Shown here piece after piece: positions 1 through 8,113 of a stretch of DNA of 64,000 nucleotides; position 1 is the stretch's first letter; each line of letters begins with the position of its first letter. Under the pieces are notes generated by a model that was not told where the DNA came from, did not search any database, and saw only the letters and a program-made list of their open reading frames with translations. Both the position numbers and the translations under genes were made by a program. Origin of the DNA: an uncultured Ruminococcus sp. (GTDB lineage Bacteria; Bacillota; Clostridia; Oscillospirales; Ruminococcaceae); the NCBI GenBank assembly GCA_910584195.1, contig CAJTYV010000014.1:14159-78158 (forward strand), given 5' to 3'.

Positions 1-479
1 ACCTTACCGTCTTGATTAACGTCACCGACCATTACATTGCTAATTCTCAAACGGCTTGTCGGCAAATTACGACCAGCAATATTCGTTAAACGCGCAATGT
101 TTACATCAACTATGTCAAAGAGATTTTTGGTACTGCTTGGAGCTGTCATTGCAAGCACACATATAGTTCCGGGCGATACCATATCGCTTTCGGCGTAAGA
201 CCAAATATCAACTCCGACATAAGCCCCATCGTCCATTACAACTGATAGCCTAAAATCAGTATCGACATTACCTTTGGAATATGTGCATATGTCAGTTACG
301 CTCGGTGTATACCTCAAATTTAATCCTATGTCAGCTACACCGGAATTTGAAGGAACGTCCACATATACACGAAATGTTTCTTTGTTTGCCAACGCATTTG
401 CTGAAAATGTACTGCAAAGTGAAACTGCTGAAATCACAGATGCCGTAAATGCAGCAAGAATTTTTTTGAGTTTTTTCAT
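1..479 (-). CDS. Secreted dockerin protein with cohesin-like N-terminal domain (3' end cut by window edge)
   Basis: This gene reads in from the left edge and lacks its stop. Reverse translation from the ATG at 479 gives a signal peptide (MKKLKKILAAFTASVISAVS, cleavage near ANA-LA), about 115 residues of beta-rich sequence, and then GDVNQDGKV, the first calcium-binding loop of a type I dockerin, where the window ends. The middle part (IGLNLRYTPSVTD, later TICVLAMTAPSS) has the pattern of cohesin or carbohydrate-binding jelly-roll folds. A strong ribosome site (GGAGGAGA) lies 5-6 bases upstream. It is a paralogue in layout of the next gene, so the pair may be small structural or adaptor parts of a cellulosome. 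Export and dockerin are clear; the role of the N-terminal domain is inference. Confidence 0.8.
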   Translation of the reverse strand, partial: MKKLKKILAAFTASVISAVSLCSTFSANALANKETFRVYVDVPSNSGVADIGLNLRYTPSVTDICTYSKGNVDTDFRLSVVMDDGAYVGVDIWSYAESDMVSPGTICVLAMTAPSSTKNLFDIVDVNIARLTNIAGRNLPTSRLRISNVMVGDVNQDGK

Positions 480-647
480 TTTAATCTCCTCCTTGTAAAT
501 ATAAAGATTATCTAAACATAAATACATGTATTTACAATATTTAGACAACATATATATTACTTTACAAATTGATTATATCGCTTTGCGATTATATTATTAA
601 TAAACGATGTGAAAAACTTAGTCTCAGCATGAAATGTATTTTCAATA

Positions 648-1298
648 TTAATCGCATACAGAATCTTTTATACCTTGAACGTATTTGAGTATATTTAAAG
701 AGTCAGTAGAATCAAATTGGTTATTACCATCGACATCAGCGGCTCTTAATTGTGATTTATTTAAAGAAGCCGTACCCATACAAGCTTTGTTTAGAAGTTC
801 AACATCTTTAACATCAACTATACCATCTAAATTAACGTCTCCCATTAAAACACGATTAACTTTAACAGTGCTTGTAACAAGTGTATTTCCCCTGTCGTTT
901 TTGACCAAAGTTACGATAAACGAAGGAATGGTTGATGTTGTTTTTAAAGTGACGTAACCAAGATTTCCTTCTTTATTAGTAGGAGACGCATTGCTATATT
1001 CGATATACGTTCTTTTCAAGCTATCGGTTACTCCGATATTGCTTACATTAAACGTACCTCCCAAATCCGCACTGTTCACAAATTTCTCTTTGCCTTTTCT
1101 GACAAATTCTACGTTGTTAGGATTATAAGATGTATTTGCGTTACATGTTTTTACGTAAGTATTTGCCGGTACGTCAAAGTAGTAACTGTAAGTTTTGTAT
1201 TTGCCGCTTGCAGCCGAAACTGATGGAATTACGCTTAATGAAGATGCAGAAACAGCGGTTGCCATTAAAGAAACTAAAAACCTTTTAACAATTTTCAT
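648..1298 (-). CDS. Small secreted dockerin protein
   Basis: This 216-residue protein has a signal peptide (1-29, ending SVSA), an unassigned beta-rich domain (30-150), and a C-terminal type I dockerin (152-210) with two calcium loops, GDVNLDGIVDVKD and ADVDGNNQFDSTD. The dockerin should dock it to a scaffoldin cohesin outside the cell. The N-terminal domain begins YSYYFDVPANTYV and shares that opening pattern with the preceding paralogue (FRVYVDVPSNSGV). It contains no recognisable glycoside hydrolase motif, so a binding or structural role fits better than catalysis. The start at 1298 has AGGGGAAA upstream. Confidence is high for the dockerin and low for function. Confidence 0.85.
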   Translation of the reverse strand: MKIVKRFLVSLMATAVSASSLSVIPSVSAASGKYKTYSYYFDVPANTYVKTCNANTSYNPNNVEFVRKGKEKFVNSADLGGTFNVSNIGVTDSLKRTYIEYSNASPTNKEGNLGYVTLKTTSTIPSFIVTLVKNDRGNTLVTSTVKVNRVLMGDVNLDGIVDVKDVELLNKACMGTASLNKSQLRAADVDGNNQFDSTDSLNILKYVQGIKDSVCD

Positions 1299-1436
1299 TA
1301 TGATTTCCCCTTTTAATAAAATTTAGTTTTACACTATAATTATATTATATATGATATGTTACAAAATGTCAATAGCTTTTATAATATTTTATACTAATAT
1401 TATGTATAGCATATAACCGAGGAGGTACAAAATAAT

Positions 1437-1820
1437 ACAATACCCAACAAATATAAGCCCTCAGAATATTGCAATAGATACTGCTAACAGCAGTCAAATA
1501 TATACTCCCCCTTGCGATTCTGCCGGAGACTCCATGATAATTAAAATCAGTGGGAAATCTCGTGTTATCAAGAATTATACTCCGCGGGTAATTATAGACG
1601 ATCGGATTTGTACGGATATGACTTGACAGCTTCAACCCACGGAAACTATAAATACGAACTGCTTTTATTTGACAATACTGAAAATTATAAAGGAGCAGTA
1701 ATTGTTCCAGACATAAGCGATTGGGTGCTGTGCCATACACTTGGAGATCTGAATTGTGCTGTAGTAATTTCTCCGCCTAATATGCGTGAGGGCGAAAATG
1801 ACGTTCTATGCAATGGATAA
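1437..1820 (+). pseudogene. Decayed remnant of a secreted dockerin-type protein (tentative)
   Basis: The 740-bp gap between two dockerin genes has no intact gene, but the plus strand reads as broken coding sequence. One frame (about 1437-1623) gives a run ending AGDSMIIKISGKSRVIKNYT. A second frame (about 1545-1820) gives YSAGNYRRSDLYGYDLTAST, then KGAVIVPDISDW, then LGDLN, which resembles a dockerin first loop (GDLNxDGxV) that has lost its downstream residues. The two frames overlap near 1580, as expected after a frameshift. Neither has a credible start or ribosome site. This could be chance, but the neighbourhood makes a dead dockerin paralogue plausible. Confidence 0.3.
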
Positions 1821-1935
1821 TACAGTGGTGCAGATCTTGAAAATTATGAGGTAACAGATTAGTTTTATTTAAGAATATCCGACAATTGGTTTGAAAACAC
1901 AAAATTATTTCGCAAATTATTTTCTTTTTTAGCAA

Positions 1936-2007
1936 TACTAAACGCTATTATAAACCGCACATTAAACCGTCTTTCCAGACCCGTGAGATTTATAATAGCG
2001 TTTAGTA
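1936..2007. repeat. 72-bp perfect inverted repeat
   Basis: Two exact 19-base arms (1936-1954 and 1989-2007, TACTAAACGCTATTATAAA and its complement) enclose a 34-base centre that holds a further small hairpin (GTCT TTCC AGAC at 1969-1980). The element lies just downstream of the GH9/GH16 gene, but no T-tract follows on that strand, so it is an imperfect fit to an intrinsic terminator. It could be a 3' stabilising hairpin or a tiny mobile-element remnant. Confidence 0.6.
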
Positions 2008-2037
2008 ATATAGAGAGATGCACTAATGCACAGAAAA

Positions 2038-5000
2038 TTACTTTGAAGCCTCAGCGTCGTATGTTACCCACTGATAATGAGCTGTAAGTGGAGTTTTTCC
2101 GTCAAAGGGCTTGAGCCATTCATCAACTGTGATTCCGGGCCATGTGTTCATCATAATTCTTCCCGGAGTTTTAGGAATATTATCGTAAGCCGTGTAAACA
2201 GCCTTGCCGTCTATGTACCATGTAATATGATCAGGCTGCCATTCAAAGCCGTAGCTATGGAATCCTTCCGACGCGTCAAATCCAAGGTCATACATAACTT
2301 CATGATTGCCAACGCCGTCCGTATAGTAGTTCAACTGAACCTTAGTAGTATCTTTGCCGAGTATCTCAATGTCGATCTCGTCCCAAGGATTATCTTCGGA
2401 AGGACCAGTATAGGTAAAGAACGAAGAAACAACACCGTCATTCTTTATCGCCTGCATTGAAGTTTCGTAATAGCCATAACCATAGTGTTCAGAAGTTCTG
2501 TATTCTGCACCTGAGTAATTATACTTTCCGCTGTGATCCTTGTCGATAGTAAGGCTGAGCATTCCGTTTTCCAACGATGTATTCTGCTTATACCAACCGC
2601 AGTCAAAACAGCTTCCGTTAGTCCAGCCGTCAGAAGCGAAAAACAGTTTAGATTCGCCGTCTCTGAAATCCTCAACAGCTGTAGCGTTCGCATTCATAGG
2701 AGTACCGTAATCCTTTATGCCGTTATCAGGTTTTATAGGTTCGGTTGTAGTCTGAATTTCCGGCTTTGTCTCCGAAGGAACAGTAGTTACGGGAGGTTCT
2801 GTCGGATTAATATCAGGATTTTGTTCATTCTGATACGATTCGGGAAGTTTCGTCAGAAGTTTAGCGTCGACCTTTTGAATAGCAAGCGCATCATTGGGTG
2901 TAATTCCGTTTCCGTTGAGATGAACATCGCCGTTGATCGCACCCTGCTCGGAAAGACCGTACTTATCCTCATTTCCGAGATGCTGGAGAATAGCTGTCGA
3001 ATCAGCAATAGTTACATGTCCGTCACAGTTAGCATCGCCCCATAAAATATCGTCAACGGGCGGAATTATCGGCTCAGTCTCTGCATTTGTGAGAGAAAGA
3101 AGATACGTAAGCGGAGAATTCCAGTAAATAGTTATCTCGTTTGTAGAATAGCTTTCTGCGTTATCTACCCAGCACTTAGCGGGAGCATTGCCGCGGCAGT
3201 AAGCTTTAGCAGCCGGATCCTCAAGACCTGAGTTTACACCTCCGACTAACATACCCGGCATAGCAGAACCTACAGCCATTGACGGACGATGATGCGGATT
3301 TTCAGGTGAAACCGTACCATATCCCGTTACAAAGCTTGTGCCGAGCGGATTTGAGCCAAGCAGATAGTCAAGCTGTGCTTTTGCAGCGTCAAGATACTTT
3401 GATTCGCCTGTAATATCATAAGCCAGACCGAGAACGATTCCGGCATTTGCAAGAGTCATGTTGCTTCCCCAGTTGTACTTAGTAAGTGAAGAACCGTAGG
3501 GATTAACGGAAGATATGCTTAAGAAATCATCAGCCTGCTTAAGAATTGCAGAAGACGCGTTCGCTACAAGGTCAGAGTCATTTTTATTAATGTCTTTCAT
3601 TGTAAGAAGAGCAATATTTCCGTAATCTCCCACAGTAGCCCAGTCAAGACCCGTCTTTACTGAAATTCCGTCCATATATGCTCTTTCACCTGTTGCACGG
3701 TAAAGCTGTGCAGCTGCCCAGTACATTTCATCTGATGCCGTTTTATCTTCATATGCACCTGTTACAATATCATCAGGATTTTTAAGATAAAGCTTGTCGG
3801 GATTAGCCTTTGCCCATTCATAAGCCTTTTTAGCAGCCTCGAGACAAGTGTTTGCAAAATTTGCGTCAATATCCTTGTAAACTTCATAAGCAAGCGCCAT
3901 AGATGCCGCAAAATCAGCAGATGAAGTCACTGTTTCAGGCATTACAATAAGCGGCTTTGTTTCTTTTTCAGGCATTACATATCCGGGGAACGTGTCACAT
4001 GTAACTTTGTGATATACGCCGCCTGTTGTCTTGTTCTGCATTTTGAGCATCCATTCAAGTTCATAGCGAACTTCATCAAGAACATCAGGTATGCTGTTTC
4101 CGCTTTCGGGAATGCCGATACTATCACTGTAATCCGCCGGACTTGCCATATAGGCATACATAAGGTCTGCAACAGCCTTTGCAGCGGGAACTACATATCT
4201 GCCATAATCTCCGGCATCGTGCCAGCCGCCGCTCACATCTATCTGCTGATTTGTCTGATAGACAGTCGCTATCGTATCATGACATGAAGGATGACCGAAT
4301 TCAGCGTCTTCTACCTTAGTTCCGCATCTCTGGAGATACAGCATTCTTACGCTTGAATCGAGAAGATTGTCATAAACATCGTCTCCGATTGTGAAAGTGT
4401 AAGAGTTTTCAAGACCACCGTATGAAACATAGTATCTTCCCGGAGTTGTAAGTTCAGAAAAATCTGCTTTATAGTTTGTTTCACCGGCTTGAATATTTTC
4501 AATTGCGCTGGAAACAGTTCCATGATAAGCAATTTCGCCTGTATCAGCATTTACAACAGCAAATTCGTTTGTATTTATTGAATCTGCGTTTCTGATTACA
4601 GCTGCTTTCTTAGCGCCAGGCTTATATCCTATCTGATTTGTTATGATAGACGGAGCGTAAGGCTTATTAGCATTGTAATCAACCTTGCTGTCGTCAACAA
4701 GTTCAAGAACAACATTATCAAGATAGATTGTATGTTCGCCAACAGAGCCGCCGTCCTCTTTTTCCTGAAGTCCACAGTTAAAACAGAATTTTGTCATAAT
4801 GTCCGTATCATATTCCATTTCAAACTCATATTCAACTTTCTGCGGTTCTGTTGTAACATTGATCCCTTTCCATGTATAAGCCTGATATGTGCCGCCGTTC
4901 TGCTGAATCATTGATTCTACAAAGCGCGGAACAGTAGACGAAATCTCATATTTAAGACGATATACGCCGTTCTTGTAAAGCGGAACAGGCTGGTCATAAC

Positions 5001-5256
5001 ACATCTGAACAGCATAATTAAGCGTACCCTGATTTGTAATTTTAAGTGCAAGCTTTCCGTTTTCTGTTGTTAGTGTACAAGCGCCTCCGCTTTCTTTGTA
5101 TGTACCCCAGTCCGTCGTGCCGTTGTTAAATTCTCCGTTTGTTACAAGATTTTCAGCAGCAAATATGTTGCTCGCAGGAACTACGGGCATAGCCGAAGCC
5201 ATAACAGCGCAGGCAGCAATCGCGGCTGCACATCTTTTTAAGGTATTTTTCTTCAT
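2038..5256 (-). CDS. Multidomain cellulosomal glycanase: CBM4/9 - Ig - GH9 - dockerin - GH16
   Basis: This is a secreted enzyme of about 1072 residues. In order it has a signal peptide (1-34), a CBM4/9-like binding module (about 35-190, NLVTNGEFNNGTTDWG), the Ig-like domain typical of GH9 enzymes (about 200-290), and a GH9 catalytic domain (about 300-735). The GH9 signatures are GGWHDAGDYGRYV with the base/water-activating Asp, HHRPS, and NEITIYWNSPL with the acid Glu. Next come an internal type I dockerin (about 737-805, WGDANCDGHVTIADS), a Pro/Thr linker (PTEPPVTTVPSETKP), and a C-terminal GH16 domain (about 878-1070) with the catalytic DEIDIEILG. GH9 would cut cellulose or other beta-1,4-glucan; GH16 of this type usually cuts mixed-linkage beta-1,3-1,4-glucan. 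The ATG at 5256 is preferred over the upstream TTG (5265) because GAGAGG is well spaced from it. Confidence 0.93.
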   Translation of the reverse strand: MKKNTLKRCAAAIAACAVMASAMPVVPASNIFAAENLVTNGEFNNGTTDWGTYKESGGACTLTTENGKLALKITNQGTLNYAVQMCYDQPVPLYKNGVYRLKYEISSTVPRFVESMIQQNGGTYQAYTWKGINVTTEPQKVEYEFEMEYDTDIMTKFCFNCGLQEKEDGGSVGEHTIYLDNVVLELVDDSKVDYNANKPYAPSIITNQIGYKPGAKKAAVIRNADSINTNEFAVVNADTGEIAYHGTVSSAIENIQAGETNYKADFSELTTPGRYYVSYGGLENSYTFTIGDDVYDNLLDSSVRMLYLQRCGTKVEDAEFGHPSCHDTIATVYQTNQQIDVSGGWHDAGDYGRYVVPAAKAVADLMYAYMASPADYSDSIGIPESGNSIPDVLDEVRYELEWMLKMQNKTTGGVYHKVTCDTFPGYVMPEKETKPLIVMPETVTSSADFAASMALAYEVYKDIDANFANTCLEAAKKAYEWAKANPDKLYLKNPDDIVTGAYEDKTASDEMYWAAAQLYRATGERAYMDGISVKTGLDWATVGDYGNIALLTMKDINKNDSDLVANASSAILKQADDFLSISSVNPYGSSLTKYNWGSNMTLANAGIVLGLAYDITGESKYLDAAKAQLDYLLGSNPLGTSFVTGYGTVSPENPHHRPSMAVGSAMPGMLVGGVNSGLEDPAAKAYCRGNAPAKCWVDNAESYSTNEITIYWNSPLTYLLSLTNAETEPIIPPVDDILWGDANCDGHVTIADSTAILQHLGNEDKYGLSEQGAINGDVHLNGNGITPNDALAIQKVDAKLLTKLPESYQNEQNPDINPTEPPVTTVPSETKPEIQTTTEPIKPDNGIKDYGTPMNANATAVEDFRDGESKLFFASDGWTNGSCFDCGWYKQNTSLENGMLSLTIDKDHSGKYNYSGAEYRTSEHYGYGYYETSMQAIKNDGVVSSFFTYTGPSEDNPWDEIDIEILGKDTTKVQLNYYTDGVGNHEVMYDLGFDASEGFHSYGFEWQPDHITWYIDGKAVYTAYDNIPKTPGRIMMNTWPGITVDEWLKPFDGKTPLTAHYQWVTYDAEASK

Positions 5257-5405
5257 GATAATCAACCTCTCTGTATTTTATTTTTCAATTTTGACAATAA
5301 ATCCTCAGTGCTCAATTTATCATCTTTCACATATTATTTTACATGATTTCAGAGATTTTGTATATTATTTTCTTGACATAAATGGTAAAATAATGACATT
5401 ACATA

Positions 5406-5437
5406 AATGTCTCTCCGTTTAAAAGCGAAGAGACATT
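5406..5437. terminator. Hairpin terminator downstream of the PAP2 gene
   Basis: The arms AATGTCTCTCCG and CGAAGAGACATT (one bulge-like mismatch) enclose an 8-base loop just past the PAP2 stop. U-rich sequence follows only loosely, so termination is likely but not a perfect intrinsic signal. Confidence 0.5.
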
Positions 5438-5449
5438 AAAATAATATTT

Positions 5450-5986
5450 TTACGAAGGAAGCTTACTTTTAAAAATATACTTATCAGTTATTTTTATCGT
5501 CAGGCAGGCAATAACTATTCCCAACAGCGCACCTCCGACAATGTCGGTTGGAAAATGAACGTACAGATACATTCTCGAAAATGCAATAAGAGCGGCGATG
5601 CCAAAAGAGGGAATGCCAAGACGTTTGTCATAGTAAAAGAGTATTGCAGCAGCGCAGAAGCTTGATAAAGTATGCCCCGATGGAAAAGAAAAGTCCTGAG
5701 GATTATCTATAAGCATATTCTGAAGCTCGATTATCCAGCATGGTCTGTCACGCCGTACAGCATTTTTTATGAACAAATTGCCGATAAGTACGCCTGCAAT
5801 AAGTCCTATAAGCATAGTAATGCTGCATCTTCGATATTTTGCCTTAGCCGAAATGATCAGCGCAACAGCTACCCAAAATATACCGAGATTTCCGCACATA
5901 GTAATAATAGGCATGACAGTATCAAGAAAGCCGTTTTTAATATGATCTTTTATAAAATCAAGAACTTCAAGTTCAAATTCCTGCAA
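5450..5986 (-). CDS. PAP2-family membrane phosphatase
   Basis: This small polytopic membrane protein carries the full PAP2 acid-phosphatase signature: KNAVRRDRP (KxxxxxxRP), FSFPSGHTLS (PSGH) and SRMYLYVHFPTD (SRxxxxxHxxxD). Members dephosphorylate lipid pyrophosphates or phosphates at the outer face of the membrane. Undecaprenyl-pyrophosphate recycling (BcrC-like) is a common role, but the substrate cannot be told from sequence. Five to six hydrophobic segments are visible. I chose the TTG at 5986 as start because AAGGGTGG lies 7-8 bases before it; the upstream GTG at 5998 is inside that ribosome site. It follows the phosphofructokinase gene by 15 bases, so the two are probably co-transcribed. 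Confidence 0.85.
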   Translation of the reverse strand: MQEFELEVLDFIKDHIKNGFLDTVMPIITMCGNLGIFWVAVALIISAKAKYRRCSITMLIGLIAGVLIGNLFIKNAVRRDRPCWIIELQNMLIDNPQDFSFPSGHTLSSFCAAAILFYYDKRLGIPSFGIAALIAFSRMYLYVHFPTDIVGGALLGIVIACLTIKITDKYIFKSKLPS

Positions 5987-6001
5987 AATTAATACCACCC
6001 T

Positions 6002-7291
6002 TTATTTCAAAACCGATTCCTGTATTGTAAAATGCTTTGGAATACCTCTGTCCATTATAATATTCAGTTCACCCTGAATCAAAGGCAGGAAATACTTTAA
6101 AGCGCTGTCGCTGATATTATTTCCGGTAAGCGTAATATATTCATCGGGAAGAAACTTCTCATTATTCGCTATATTTGCTGCATTAGTCGTTTCAATCACG
6201 ATAGTGTAAGGCATATCGCTGACTCTGCGGAACACCATTACCTTGCCTGTTTCTCCGTTCAAAGCACAGCGTACTCCGGCAGCTCCGACAGCCTCGGCCT
6301 CGTCAATATCAGTCCGAGAACATATATGAGACGAACATCGCTGCATTACGTTAAGCTCAATAGAACGTACTTTACAGCCAATTTCCCTTCGTACCGTTTC
6401 TTCAAGGTATTTTCCTATACCCGAAAGGTATTTGTGTCCGAAGTTATCGACCACGCCCGAACGATACGATACTCCCGCTCCTTCACAATGCTCTCCTTCG
6501 CCGTTTTTTTCAGTATGCGAAACCTGAGCAGTCATACTTGCATCAGGTATTTCGATACCTTCGGAAACAGCAACCACGACCGCCTTGTGCTTCGCCATTT
6601 CCTGACGCACGTCTCTTATAAAAGAATCAATGCGGAAGCTTCTTTCAGGAACGTATACAAGATGAGGAGCTGTTTCACCCAAAGCGTGAAGAACCGCACT
6701 TGAAGCGGTCAGCCAGCCTGCGTGGCGTCCCATTACCTCTACAACGGTAACAGAAGGCATGCTGTATACGGAGCTGTCGCGTACAATTTCCTGCATCGTA
6801 GCGGCAACATATTTAGCTGCCGAACCAAAACCGGGAGTATGATCGGTAATGCACAAATCGTTATCTATCGTCTTCGGAATACCGATAACTTTTATATCAG
6901 CAGATTCTCTGCGGAAATATTCCGACAATTTATTTACCGTATCCATTGAATCGTTGCCGCCGATATAGAAGAATGCGCCGATCTGACGCTGTCTCAAAGT
7001 ATCGAGAATCTTTTTGTATACGCTGTCGTCCTCATTGTAATCCGGAAGCTTGTACCTGCAGGAACCGAGTACTGTAGAAGGCGTTTGTCTTAGAAGTTCC
7101 ATGTCGTCATTTGTAAATATCAAGGTTTTAAGATCTACAAGATGATTGTAGATAATACCTTCTATACCGTTGATTGAACCAAAAACAGCATCTATTTTAG
7201 GTTCTTTGATAGCTTCCTTGAATACGCCCACCAAAGACGAGTTAATAGCACAAGTGGGACCTCCCGATTGAGCTACAGCAATGTTCATCAT
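6002..7291 (-). CDS. Phosphofructokinase, probably PPi-dependent type
   Basis: This 429-residue protein of the phosphofructokinase superfamily phosphorylates fructose 6-phosphate in glycolysis. It begins NIAVAQSGGPTCAIN (phosphoryl-donor loop), then has YIGGNDSMDTV and IPKTIDNDLCITDHTPGFGSA, and later VTVVEVMGRHAGWL. In this family GGDG with Gly at the second position is typical of ATP enzymes, while Asp there together with Lys in PKTIDND is typical of pyrophosphate-dependent enzymes. Here the motif is GGND-S plus PKTIDND, which favours PPi. The start has GGAGGT seven bases upstream. A second, different phosphofructokinase is encoded at 23,247. Donor specificity is inference from two motif residues. 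Confidence 0.88.
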   Translation of the reverse strand: MMNIAVAQSGGPTCAINSSLVGVFKEAIKEPKIDAVFGSINGIEGIIYNHLVDLKTLIFTNDDMELLRQTPSTVLGSCRYKLPDYNEDDSVYKKILDTLRQRQIGAFFYIGGNDSMDTVNKLSEYFRRESADIKVIGIPKTIDNDLCITDHTPGFGSAAKYVAATMQEIVRDSSVYSMPSVTVVEVMGRHAGWLTASSAVLHALGETAPHLVYVPERSFRIDSFIRDVRQEMAKHKAVVVAVSEGIEIPDASMTAQVSHTEKNGEGEHCEGAGVSYRSGVVDNFGHKYLSGIGKYLEETVRREIGCKVRSIELNVMQRCSSHICSRTDIDEAEAVGAAGVRCALNGETGKVMVFRRVSDMPYTIVIETTNAANIANNEKFLPDEYITLTGNNISDSALKYFLPLIQGELNIIMDRGIPKHFTIQESVLK

Positions 7292-7633
7292 AAATTTTAC
7301 CTCCGCTTTCAGAGCATGAGTTTACAGACATGCTTCAAAATATTCTGCGGTATATCGAAGCGATAAACCGATTTATGTTTCTTTATTACATTATACTATA
7401 AAATGCGGCTGTTGTCAATGCGGAAATTTTAAGGCGGCACTGCATAAAGCAGTTAGATGCGCTTTGCGCGGTCTCCTAATAAAGATCTGTGAAATTTGAA
7501 ATTTTTCTCTTGACAAGTTAACCAAAATCAGGTATAATATTTATTATGTATTTTAATTTGTGCGAGAAACGGAAAGACAGCTATACAGAACTTACCTCCG
7601 AGGCTCTCGCCTTTTACAGAAGGAGTGTTTTTT
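7292..7633. other. Divergent intergenic region with a decayed MITE-like copy and the greA leader
   Basis: Bases 7430-7485 (AAGGCGGCACTGC...GCTTTGCGCGGTCTCC) look like a shortened, diverged relative of the 180-bp element at 32,123, with the same GC-rich ends facing inward. The greA promoter lies at 7510-7538. The leader carries GCGAGA (7562) that can pair with TCTCGC (about 7605), a weak leader hairpin just before the greA ribosome site. Confidence 0.5.
7510..7538 (+). promoter_or_regulatory. Sigma-A promoter of greA-lysS
   Basis: An exact TTGACA at 7510-7515 is separated by 17 bases from an exact TATAAT at 7533-7538, giving a transcript start about 85 bases before greA. Confidence 0.85.
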
Positions 7634-8101
7634 ATGGGTAAGCAGATGTCAAGATCTAACTACGAAAAACTGATACTGGAGCTTGATGACCTTAAAATTA
7701 ATAAACGTAAAGAAGTTGCGGAAAGGCTTAAAGTTGCGCGTTCATACGGCGACCTTTCCGAAAACGCTGAATACGATGAAGCTAAAAACGAACAGGCTAT
7801 CCTTGAAGCTCAGATAGCGGAGCTTCAATACACTGTCGATAACGCTGAAATTATCGAGGATTCAAACATATCCGTCGATGAAATCGGTATGGGTTCGATC
7901 ATTAAAATAAAGCGCGTTGGTACAGACAAGATCGAAACCTTTGAAATAGTCGGCACAAATCACGTTGACATAAAAAACGGAAAAATTTCCGACGAATCGC
8001 CTATAGGCAAGGCTGCTATGAAGAAAAAAGTCGGCGACACGTTTACGGTAGAAGCTCCTGTGGGAGAGCTTCATTTTGAAGTTGTGGAAATTACTAAGTA
8101 A
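7634..8101 (+). CDS. greA: Transcription elongation factor GreA
   Basis: GreA rescues backtracked RNA polymerase by stimulating cleavage of the RNA 3' end in the secondary channel. The protein has the expected length (about 155 residues): an N-terminal antiparallel coiled coil (LKINKRKEVAERLKVARSYG), the acidic tip motif DLSENAEYDEAKNEQ with the catalytic Asp/Glu pair, and a C-terminal FKBP-like domain (ISDESPIGKAAMKKKVGDTF). The ATG at 7634 has AAGGAG nine bases upstream. The gene is followed after 12 bases by lysS, a common clostridial pairing. Confidence 0.97.
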   Translation: MGKQMSRSNYEKLILELDDLKINKRKEVAERLKVARSYGDLSENAEYDEAKNEQAILEAQIAELQYTVDNAEIIEDSNISVDEIGMGSIIKIKRVGTDKIETFEIVGTNHVDIKNGKISDESPIGKAAMKKKVGDTFTVEAPVGELHFEVVEITK

Positions 8102-8113
8102 AGGGTGATTCAA

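Noticed and set aside
1369..1740. 123-codon open frame on the minus strand
   Set aside because: No start signal and composition unlike neighbouring genes; the plus strand of the same region has the more coding-like remnant.
7555..7625. Riboswitch-like leader before greA
   Set aside because: Only one 6-bp pairing was found, with no conserved aptamer motif.
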